DNA of 64,000 bases from Diphasiastrum complanatum (Eukaryota > Streptophyta > Lycopodiopsida > Lycopodiales > Lycopodiaceae): NCBI GenBank assembly GCA_029204225.1, contig CM055107.1, positions 509,942 through 573,941 on the forward strand. The letters are read 5' to 3'. This document shows, in pieces, positions 28,501 to 40,500 of the stretch. Every line of letters starts with the position of its first letter. Position 1 is the first letter of the stretch. The notes beneath the pieces were generated by a model. The model saw nothing but the letters and a program-made list of their open reading frames with translations. It had not been told where the DNA came from and made no database searches. The position numbers were made by a program, and so were the translations under genes.

Positions 28501-31500
28501 TATATATAGGTTTGCTGCATGCCGATGGTATACACTTTTGGGCTTTATATGCATTAGAGGTTTTTCATGCGACTGATTCCTTTCAACCTCTTGATATTTG
28601 GCATTCCTGGTTATTACGTATCGCTTGGATATTTGAACCTGTTGCTCACACTACTGCTTCATTTTCAGCTATGGATATATGGCATTCTTGGTTATTACGT
28701 ATGGCTTGGTTTTCATTTGGACCTATTGATTGGTGCTGGTTTTTTCATATTACTGATCGCCTGTGGTGCAGATATCTCTATGATTATGTATGTGGCTCTC
28801 TATTTGTTCCTTGAATTGTTGCTCATTGTCAGGCTTGGCATATCCTGATGGCTTGGGTTATTGCCTCCATTTTAGCTACTGTTTGTCCGGATGATCTTCA
28901 GGTTCCCAGTCATTTCGGGTTGCTCCATATCGCTTGGTCTCCGATGCTGAGTTGCGACTTTGTTCTGGGACCATCAGAATACCTTGAGAGAGTTTCTTCT
29001 CCTCTCTTGGATAGTTTTTGGGGATGTTGCCGCCATATACTTCAGTGTTGCTCATATGTGCTTTGATACTCATTCCCAGCTACACGTGGACATTGCTCCG
29101 ATGCTTGCTACTGATGCTGTGGATCATGTTCCTCATTCCAGTGCATTTCTTCTATTCCTCACTTGTGCGCTTGGTTTTGGGATTACACTTGCGGCCAGTT
29201 CCGATGATGGGTCATCCGATTCTCCATCCGTTTTTGCTGCATCCTATGATGGATTGGTATGTCCATATGAGGTCTTTCTGGATGAGTATTTCGGCTACAA
29301 TTTTTCAGTTAGGGCCTCTACTATTTCTAGATTTGTTGCTATTGTTTTCATGCATCATGTCTTTTTAGATGATGCATTGCTTTCTTGGACCTTCTGGAGC
29401 TTTTGGAATGCTGCTCTTCTCGTGATATGGGCCTTGAGGGTACCGTGTGCCGTTGCTACTTCTCATTCATGGGCCTTATGGATACCTTTGGCTTTTGACC
29501 ATGCTGGTGCACATTTCTCCATTCTAGCTATCCTTTGTCAGGATGATCTCTTTCCTGGCATATTGCTTGGTTTTCCATGCTATTACAGCATGCTTGTCAT
29601 CCTGCTTATGTTCCTACTCGGTGCTGGTCTTCTGATGCTGCTATCTTTTCTTGGGGCATCTATATCACTGAGTTTGCACATATGGTTGATGGTTACGTGT
29701 ATGATGTGGCTATTTGCGATGAGTGTCCATCTCTTTTCTAGTTTCCTTATTGGCTTGTCGTTGCTGACACAGTTCTACATTTTGGGGCTTTTTGGATACC
29801 TTGGTATGATGTCCCTATCTTTTGGGCTGCTCCTCTACTATCTTGGGCATTACGGATACCTTGGCATTCCTAGTTGCTGCTTGATCTCCTTCTGGTTCCT
29901 TGGCATTCCTGGTTGTTCCATATTGCTTGGTTTCAGATGACGTGGCCGAGATGTCCCCTTCGTCGCCACGATGTTGATCCTGAGCTGTTCCCTTTCTTAC
30001 CAGCTGCCATTCACGAGGTTCGCCTTCAGCATAGTCGGCGCCGCTCGTCCTATTGAGGAGGCCACATGGGAGCCTATTGATGTTTATTATCATAGACCAT
30101 TATTTGCAGATCAGGCTCCAACCCTCATGGCCTTGGTTATTTCATCTACCACGGATATCGTTGCAGATGTTCCCTCTACCTCATGATTCGGCTAGCCATG
30201 ACTTTCTTTTTTGCATCTACATCACATTACTGTAGTAGTTGCTTAGTACTTGTTTTACATTTGTATGCTGCTTGTGGGGTATCTGTTGTGACGACTTATG
30301 TTCTCTCCATCAGTATTTCCATTAGTTCATCCTTTTTCAGTATTTAGCGTACTTACATTGTTGTTTTTGAGATAGTCATTATGCTTACTAGCCGGTGGAG
30401 GGCTTTGTTTTTCTGCACGGGAGAGTTATGGATTGGGCTCATTGCATTTGCAGCGTCCATTCTTTTATTCTTTATTATGCACAAGCAGGCCTATAGGCCC
30501 TTATTATTCATGTACTGGCCTTGGGCCTTATTTGGTCACATTTTTAGGACTTGGTCATGTTGAGTTAGAGTGGGGGTCCTCCTATTGGGGGGGCACACTA
30601 TTTTCCCTCCAAATCTCTTTTATTCAGCTGATGATATTGATCTCTCTTTAGTCTCCTTAATCTCTCTCTTTCATGCATTCTAGGGTTAAGTCTTGCTTAT
30701 GTGATGCTTTCATAGCTTAGTTCTAGATCAATTGTAGCTTCATTTGTAATGACGCATGCTGTAACCCACAAAGAGCAACAGAAGCATGAGTTCAAGGACA
30801 AACCCTCTTCAGGCCCTTCCTTTAAAAAGGGAAAAGAAAAGGTTGTCGACATAGCTTTCCCTTTAGGAAAGAAAAAGAAGCGCCCTCGGTTGGAGAGAGC
30901 TGATTTTGACAAGGCCAAAAGCGACGGGTTGTGTTTCTCTTGCATGGAGAAGGGGCACCTTTCTAAGGAATGTTCAAAGAAATGGAAGAAGGGTGGCTGC
31001 TCTTTTAAAGCACTAGGTAATTCTTCTATTTCTTGTATTGATGTGTCCCTTAAGGATGAAACTGTATGTAGTAATTGTTGTTTTAATATTGCGGTGTTTG
31101 GACTTCACGACCTCGTTCGGATGAGTGGGTTCGTAGGCATCCAACCCGTGAGTATTTTGTTTGACGACGGTTCTACTCATAATTTTATTAATGCTAAATT
31201 GGTGCAGAAGCTACAACTGGCAAGCGCACCAAGTGACCACAAGTACGTGGGTAGGATGGTAGCGGGTGGGGAGCAGCAAGTCTGGGACCAGTTTGTCTCC
31301 CACTTGCTGTTGAAGATTCAAAGCTATGTAGATAGTTTGTCTTTCCATATTATGAATCTTGATAAGGTAGAATGAGTCGTTAAAGAAAGATTATGTAACT
31401 CATAGTTTATCTTTCTTGCATAATGGCTCTATGGTTTATCTTAAAGGTGATGAGCCTGATCTACCTTTTGTAACTGCTCATGAGGCTAATCAATGTTTAT

Positions 31501-34500
31501 TGGATTCTAATTTCTGAGTATCACTCGTATTTATGTTATTTGAAAAATGAATCTTACATGGATGCTTTTGTTACTCATAATTTCATTGTTGATGTATCGT
31601 CTTTTACTAAAGCATCTTCTTTTTCTGATGTTAATTTAGAATCAACACCTGAGGGCAAAATCTTTAAAAGACTTAGGGAGGAATATAGTGATATATTCCT
31701 TGAGTAGTTACCTGAGGGTCTTCCCCCCTCTCGGGGAGTAGACCATCACATAGATCTCCTTCCCAACAGCTCTCCTGTATCGTTTTTTCTTACAAGATGA
31801 GCTGGAAGGAAGAAGATGAGGTTGCTAGGCAACTTGAGGAGTTGTTACGTAAGGGCCACATTAGACCCAGTAACTCCCCTTGGGGAGCTCCTATTTTGTT
31901 AACCGGCAAGAAAGACGGTGGTATTCGTCTTTGTGTCGATTACAAAATGCTTAAGTAAATTAATAAAATGACTATTAAGAACCGTTATCCCTTACCTCAG
32001 ATGAACGACTTAATGGACCGATTGAATGGTGCTAAATATTTCACCAAATTGGACGTTAGGTCGGGGTACCATCAAATTAGAATCCACTAGGGGGATGTTT
32101 CCAAAACAGGTTTTCATTCTAGGTATGGCCATTACGAATTTTTAGTTTTACTCCATATCTAGGAAAGTCTCTGGTGGTATTTTTGGACGATGTTTTTGAT
32201 TTATAGTAAGACCCTTGAGGAGCATGAAGCGCATTTGCGGACGGTCTTAGATATTCTAAGACAGGCAAAGCTCTATGCTAAGGAGTCTAAGTGTGAGTTC
32301 TTTTAAACAAGACTCAAGTACTTGGGACATATTGTTTCCGATCGAGGTCTTGAGATCGATTACGATAAGGTTCAAAAAGTTCGTGATTGGCCTATCCTGA
32401 AAACCATAAGGGAAGTTAAATCTTTTTTGGGCTTCACAGTTTTTTTCCATAAATTTTCTAAAGACTATGCCTTAATTGCATTGCCTCTAACAAATCTTCT
32501 AAAAAGGATAATAAAAAGAAAGCTAAAAGGCGTTCAAAAATTAGTCCACCTGTTATTTGGACCGATGAACTTAATCAAAGGTTTGAAGCTTTGAAGATGT
32601 TAGTGTCTATAGCCCCTATTTTACACATAGTGGACCCTAGCAAACCTTTCCTGGTGGAAACAGATGCTAGTTTGGAGAGGTTAATAAGTTATGCTTTGCT
32701 GAGCTCCAATTCGAGTTGTATCTTTCTCTGTGAGATCTTTGTCGGATTGATGAGTTTCGGTGTCATATTGGGCAAGAAGTCATGGCAGGAAGCTCTTTTG
32801 TAAGAAATAGTCTTGGAAAGCAGGATTCCAACGTCTCGCAAAGAGAAGATACTTGATGAGTAATGGTTTACTTTTCTGTAGAGGAATGTTAAAAGAGAGT
32901 TTTATTGGCCAAAAATGAAAGGCTATGTCGAGGCATATGTTCAAAAGTGTCATCAATGCCAAGTTAACAAAGCAGAAAGACTCAAAGCAGCTGGTCTGTT
33001 ACATCCGTTGGAAATTCCCAGCAAAAAGTGGGAAAGTATTTCCATGGATTTTGTGGTCGGACTTCCCAAGTCCGAGAAGGGTCACGATGCCATTTGGGTA
33101 GTAGTTGATAGGCTTACCAAAAAGTGATCGTGATTCCAAGTTCACTGGCAAGTTCTGGCAGACAATCTTTGAGAGACTGGAAACTACCTTAAGTCTTTCG
33201 TCTACGGATCACCCAGAAATTGATGGCCAGACCAAACGTGTGAACCGACCAATGGAAGATATGCTTCGTGCATATGTTTCCGGGCGACAATCAGATTGGG
33301 AAAAGTACCTCCCAATGGTTGAGTTCGCATACAATAGTATGAAACATTCTGCCACCAGATTTAGTCCTTTCATGCTCTTGTACGGCTTTCAGCCTCGTTC
33401 CCCTATCTCCGTTGGACTCAAAGGTCTCAAGGTACAAGCTACATCGGATGTCTTGCATGATATGCAAGAAATGTTGCAAGTGGCTAGGGAAAGCATCCGA
33501 TCTCAGGATCGAGCCCAATTCTATGCTAACCGAAGCCGCTCTTCTCGAGAATTTGAGATCGGTGATTGGGTGTATCTTAGAACCCCAAAGGACTCTAAAA
33601 CACTTCGAACAGGGAAATGCTCGAAGTGATCTCCGCGTTATAGCGGTCCTTTTAAGGTTGTTAACAAGATTGGTAGGACTGCGTATCGACTAGAACTCCC
33701 TGTTGAAAGTAAGGTCCATCCTGTATTCCATGTTACTCGTTTAAAGGAACGAACGACTTGGTGGAAAGGATAACCTGATTCCAATAGATGATCTAGTGCT
33801 ATTGGAGGATTTGATCGTTTTTGTATCCCATGAACCAGACAAGATCATGGATACCCGATGTCATTAGTAGAGAAATCGTTTGATTTATGAACATCTGATT
33901 TGTTGGAAAGGTAAGTCAGATGATGAGGACACCTGGGAGAAGGAGGACGATCTCAGACTTAGATTCCTTGGTTTTCTCCCATAGAAGGAAGTTCTTATGG
34001 GGGAGGGAATGTTATATACTGTAACGGTACCCCCTTCAGTGACGGCCTCACAAGGGGCATGACGCAGGTCTGGCGTTATCGACATGTTTTGGTGCCACGT
34101 GTCACCATCCTAGGTGGTCACGTGTCGCCGACAGGACCGTGCTTGATGGGACCCACTAGGCTATGCCTATATAGTGGTGGGGTTTCCCTTTTGCCATTCA
34201 CTCAGTCTACCCGAGAGTTGGTGGATGGAGAGCACGTGCAGTAGCCAGGATGTATCTCCAAGCCAGGAGATGTGTGCTAGGGAGAGCCAAGGGCTGGCTG
34301 GTGGTATGGGACATTCTTGAACTTAACAAAGACATCATACACTTCATCCTTGCTCTTTAGTATATAGATCCAACAAAATCTACTATTCAAGAGGAGGCCG
34401 AGTGTCAACTTTTTTAGAACTTTTGGATGCACATGCTATGTCACCATAACTCTTGACGATGGCTATCCTGATGAACATAAAGCTTATATAGTTTATGATC

Positions 34501-37500
34501 CACCCACCCATGTAGTATTTGTTTCTCTTCTGTTTTGAGCTGCTTTCTGATGCAAAAACAAGTTGACATACTCTATTCGGTCTCTAAACAGAGAGAGGAG
34601 CGTGCGTCAACCTTCAAGGCAATTGGTGATTTATGGGAGTTGTAACAAGTGGGCATTTTGGCAACATGAGCAAACGTTTCATCAAAATCTATGCCCTCCT
34701 TTTGCGTATATCCCTTTGCCACTAGCCTCGCCTTGTACTTGTCAATTGCGCCTTTGGCATCATACTTGACTTTGTAAACCCACTTTGTACCTATTGGTTT
34801 TTGATCTGGCTTTGGTTGGCTTTGGTTCAACTAATACCCAAGTTTTGTTCCTCATGATAGAGGAATACTCTTCCTTCATGGCTTCGATCCATACTTCTTG
34901 CTAGATTCGGCTTTATCGATTATTTGTCCTGCTTCAATTGTCTTCAAGTACCTTTGGGGGAGTGGGGAGTTTCTTGGGCTGAGGAGGAGGACTATGCTGA
35001 GGATTAAACGCTGTTGGATCTAATCCGCATCTTGAGTAACACCTTCTTCCTCTTGTCCTAGATCAAGGGAAAAAAAATCCAAGTCGCTGTCCACTTGGCT
35101 GTCTGCAGGTTTCAGATCTGCACCAGCTGCATCAGCCATCTTATTTTCATTGAAATAGACATCCCGACTTATTTGTATCTTCTTGGTTAAAGGATTATAG
35201 AGTTTGTATCCTTTCTCATGCAAAGGATACCCAACAAAGAAGCATTTCTCCACCTTATCATCAAGCTTCTGCCGCAATTTGATAGGAATGTGTGCATAGG
35301 CGTAAGTGGGTTATGTTGGGTTTGTTGCCATAATACTTCTCGTCGGGTGTCCTTCCTTCAGTAGCTTTTTGAGGCGATCGATTTTGAAGATACGCCGATG
35401 TTTGGACGACTTCAGCCGAAAAACCTTTCAATAACCACTTGCCTTGAGCATAGTTCTAGCCGCTTCCACAAGAGTCCTATTCTTACGCTCGTCAACACCA
35501 TTTTGTTCTGATGTGTAGGACATGGTTAATTGGCATTTAATGCCATTTGCTTTGCAATAATCATTAAACTCAGTTGAAATAACTCTCCTCTCCTATGACT
35601 TTTTAAGCATTTGATTTTGCTATTAGAATGTAGTTCAACCATAGCTTTGAATTCAAGAAAGTAAGAGAATGCTTGAGACTTATGCTTCAAGAAGTATAAC
35701 CAAGTCTTTCTTGAATAATCGTTGATGAAGGCTAAGAAGTATGTTGAGCCACCAATAATTTGGGTCTGGGTTGGTCCGCAAATATCGTTATGAATGAGCT
35801 CCAACATTGATTTGGCTCACGTTGAACCATCCAATGGAAACTTTTGTCGATGGTGCTCGCCATAGACACAAGATTCACATACCTCTTGACTAATCTCGAT
35901 TGGAGGTATGCCAAGTACAAGATTTTGATAAAGAAGATACTTGATGCTTTTATAATGTAAGTGACCATATCTTCTATGCCAAAGTAAAATTTGATGAACA
36001 CTTTTTGAAGATGAAGCGTATTGATCAAGTATTGTCTTAAGCTTGTACAATTTTCCTTCATCTCTAAAGCTGCTAGCAATGATTTTATTATCTTGCTTTA
36101 AGTCTTTAATAAAGCACCTATCATTGTAGAATTCCACAAGCATGTCTTGATCGGTTATAGCACCAACCGATAAACGACTTGAAAATCCGGAATTGATTTG
36201 GAATATCGCCTTTGCCATTATAATCTCCTAGCACAACTTGACCATTTATACCTTTGGAAAAGGATGAAAACCAATCCTTTCTAGGAGTCGTGTGAAGACG
36301 CTTCGCTGTCCATTACCCATTCCTCGCAGCTTGTTGAGTTTGGATTTACCATGAATAGGTACTCATCGCTAAGGTTGATTCGTCTTCGGCTTGCTCGGTT
36401 GATTGAGTGTTTGATTTTTGTTTGAATCATGCTTGTTTGATATGACATTTCGATGTTGAATGTCCGCTCTTTCCCCAATAGAAACAAGGGCCTTGTACCT
36501 TGTTTGTTGAAGTCCCAAGAAGTCTCGCAAAGAGAAGATACTTGTTGATTATGCCATTAGGAATGGTTTACTTTTCCGAAGAGGAAGAGTGTGTGTGCCA
36601 GACATCGTTGACATTAGGGCCCAAATCTTGCACAAATGTCACGATAGCCCCAGTGCGGGACATCCTGGTATACAGAGAATGCTTGACCTTGTTAAAAGAG
36701 AATTTTATTGGCCAAAGATGAAAGGTCATGTGGAGGCATACTGTTACAGCTTTTACTCCTTGTCCAGGTTATTTACTGTTTTATGTACATATGTACTTTT
36801 GTAAATACAGAAATGGCTAAGTCATCGGCTTGTGGTGACCTTTGTAATTATAATATAAATAAAGTTGTTAATTAAGCTTCTGAGCCTCTGTATCATGTGT
36901 TGCTTTGGTGTAGGGTACTGGGTCATTAATTAGAAGTGGCTGGATTGACGTCCTAAAACGTAGGAGAGTTGACTAGTCAATGTGACACGTGTCATATGCT
37001 CATTGGGACACTTGGTCCAATGGATGAGTGACACATGTTAGGGTTGACCGGTCAAACATGGCACATGTCGCATGCTCGCTGGGACACTTGGTCCAATGTA
37101 TGAGTGACACATGTCAGCCTACTCACTTGCCTATGTGTAAGGTGCACCAAGTGGCCAAGTGTGCATGGAATTGGCCATGTGTCGAGATTTAGGAAGGGTC
37201 AGGGTTAAGGGGTGCTTTAGGATTGTGCATAAGTGAGCCTAGAGAGAGGTATTCCTTATCATAATCTATGCAGCAAAGGTTGGGAGGAGACAAGGCAGCT
37301 AACTCCACCATGTTTCATCCTCTCTGATGTTTGTACATGCAGGAAAATCGATAGGGGTTGAGATTTCAGATTGCTGCACATGGCTAGGTTTTAAGTGAAG
37401 TTTCAGATCGGGAGTCTGACATTTGGTATCAGAGCAAGGTTTACGTGTGGAAGAGTGCTGCAAAAATTTCAGCAACAATGTAGGATGATCGGAGGCATCA

Positions 37501-40500
37501 AAAGAGCAACGATTTTTTTGTGAATTTTCAAGACAAAAAACTAAGGCAGGTCTAGTGTTGAAGGACAGCAAGAGAATCGGCAGCTTTTGATCCATAAAAA
37601 TTTGGACTGGTGGCTGCAGGTCCAGTGCTGAAAGGCTAGAGGCTGGAAACGTGAATTTCAAGGCAAAAATTCTTCCAAAGCTGCAAAACAGCTGGTGGCT
37701 GAGTGTGCAAGGGTTTCAAACGTGCTGAGTTGGACAATTTGATAGCCGAAAAGTGTGTACGGTATGCTATTCCAGCGGGGATGGACCTAGTGTGATTCGT
37801 TGGAGGAGGTTTCGAGGGTCAAAACTCCTTATTTGTTGATAATTTCGACCTCTAAACAAGTGGACAGATTTGTAACACTGTAAATATGGATCCCCAAGAG
37901 CGTACAAGTGCAAGACTGATGAGGGTTGAGGAAGTGGCAGCCAAGGTCGATGCCATGGAAGTGATTTTACATCAAATTCTTGACCATCTGAAGATCTCAA
38001 GACCTCAAGAACATGAAAGGGCAAGCGGCACGACAAATATTGCCGATGTCAAGCGAGAGAGAGACGAAAATCCCTTTTAAGTCAAGAAAATTGCTCACGA
38101 TCGAAGATTTGAAACTGGCAAAGGTGCGGGCGCCTCAAAAGGCAAAGGGCGGTATGGGACTTGGAGCGGGCAAAGAAGGAGACTCTTTGTTTTGGCTATC
38201 TAGGGCAGCATAGGTGAAAGGAGTGTCCTCGCAATCCCTCACCAACCACCTATAGTTTGCAGGTTGGGGAGGCAGATCCTATGAAGATCAAGGAGATGGA
38301 GTAGGAAGAACCTCAAGGCGCTCCATGGTTGATGAATGTGATTCGAAAGGTGGACTTGGTTCCTTTGCCACAATTATCGAGAGCGGCACGACACGAGTAT
38401 CAATTTCCTTGTTCTTCTTTGATTGTTTTGCGTGGACAGCTGTGTGGTAGAGATGTCTTCATTCTATTTGACACTGGGTCTTCAAATAACGGCATTAACT
38501 CTGCTTTGATTAAATGGTTAAGAGTGAGCACACAACCATCCGTGTACCAGTACACAACTGAAATGGCCAATGGAAAGGGTGCGGAAGTGTGGGATGCCGG
38601 GGTTGTGCGTATGCCTCTAACCATTCAGAGCTACACTGAGGAGTTAGATTTTGAGATTACCCATTTGGCTCGTTTCGATGTGGTGCTAGGAACCTGTTGG
38701 CATGTGGCTAGGAATCCCAGATCGCTTGGGATACTTATGTGTACGAGTTCCAACACGATTGCAAGCATGGAGAGCCTGATATGCCTCCAGGACCTTTGAT
38801 CACAGTTACACAATTGTGTAAGGTTCACTGTAAATGTATGTATCTTTGTTTCTTGTATGATATGTCTGTTTTTGCTTGTGAAAATGATGTATGTCAAGAA
38901 TAAACTAATTTCACTAAGAACCTAGATTGCTAAATTAGGGAGGAGTTTATGGATGTGTTCACGAATGAACTCTCATTACCCCCCCAAGAGAAATGTGGAA
39001 CTTAGAATTGAGTTAATTCCTGGATCATTTCCTATTGATAGATCACCTTATAGAATGAGTCTGAAAGAGGAGGAAGAGGTCAGAAGCATGATTGAGGACT
39101 ATCTTGCCAAAGGGCGAGTAAGACCTAGCTTCTCCCCCTTTGCCTCTCTGATCATTCTGGTAAAAAAGAAGGATGGGTCTTGGAGAATGTGTGTGGACTA
39201 TCGAGGCTTGAACAAGATTACTGTTAAGCATTGATATCCTATGCCACATATAGATGATTTTTTGGATGCCCTTCATGGTGGTACAGTGTTTAGCAACCTA
39301 AAGACTGCCTTCCGAACTCGATTTGGACACTATGAATTTTAGTTATGCCCTTTGGAATGACGAACACCCCTGCAACATTTATGATGCTGATGAATGATGT
39401 GCTTAGACTGTTTATGGCAGGTTTGTGGTTAGTTTTGTTGATGACATACTTGTTTATAGTTGTGGTGATGTCGTGCATGTAAATCACGTTAGGACTGTGT
39501 TGTCAACTTTGAAGGAAAACACATTATCTGGCAATGATAAAAAAGACTGAAGTGTTTAAAAAAGAAATAACATTCTTGGGTTTTACAGTGTCAACAGATG
39601 GGATAAAACCGGATCCTTAGAAAGTTGGTGTTCTTCTTACCTGGCTTGTTCCTACAAACTTGCGGCACTCTGTGTTTTATCGTAAAGGTAAGAATCACTC
39701 ACACATACACCATTGACTGATATGTTACATAAAAATTAATGGAAAGAATGGACGGAAGTTCAGTAGCAAAGTTTCGATGTTTTGAAACAAGCTGTGGCTG
39801 ACTTTGTCACGTTAAAATTTGTTGACTTTTAAAAATAGTTTGTCGTAGAAACGAATGCAAGTGACATTGCCATTGGGGCAGTTTTGATGCAAGAGGGCAG
39901 GCCTTTGGCCTTTGAGAGCATGAAGCTCAACCTTGCACAGAAGAATTATCCAACTCACGAGAAGGAGTTGTATGCCATAATCCACACTTTGAAGGCATGG
40001 AGGCATTGTTTGTACGATGTGAAATTCTATGTGTACACCGACCATAACACTTTGAGATATTTTTGCAACCAGCCGCACCTCAGAGGGCGGCAAGCCAGGT
40101 GGGCTGAGTTGATGTAGGAAGTTCACATGGAAATTCAATACAAGAAGGGTGCCGAAAATTGTGTGGCTGATGCATTATCTCGTAGACTGTATTAGATGGC
40201 TTTTGTGGTCATTGAAAATGACCTGATTGTTGAGATTAGACAGGCTTAGCAAGAGGATCCTCATTGTCAAGGAATTGTGAGAGAGGCAATCTTGCGCAAG
40301 TAGAATCTCAGGATGAGAGTTCTGGTCTCTTTGCTCACACTTACCTTAAATATACCAACTGGGTCGAAGGAATTCGAAACGACCGATTCAGGCCCTGTGC
40401 ACTATCTTTTGAGGATCGAGATAACCATGTTTCATGCTCTCTGATGTTAGTACATGCAGTACATGCAAGAAAATCATAGGGGTTGACACATACGTTCAAA

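Larger units (their letters stand above)
36742..40488 (+). mobile_element. Element C: gypsy-type LTR retrotransposon nested in copy B, TSD CATAC
   Basis: The 5' LTR starts TGTTACAGC at 36742 after CATAC (36737-36741). The 3' end TTGACA at 40488 is followed by CATAC (40489-40493). The host integrase sequence is continuous across one CATAC, as copy A shows (CATAT there). Interior order PBS, gag start, protease, RT, RNase H; integrase and most of the 3' LTR are deleted. Total 3,747 bp. Confidence 0.9.

Noticed and set aside
28960-29940. 326-codon ORF with many hydrophobic residues, possible membrane protein
   Set aside because: The frame follows a T-rich degenerate repeat array, has low-complexity wording repeated at several points (IAW, LGIPG) and no known domain.
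37299-37661. 120-aa minus-strand ORF over the element C LTR and leader
   Set aside because: It is antisense to a 5' LTR, PBS and leader and matches no family.
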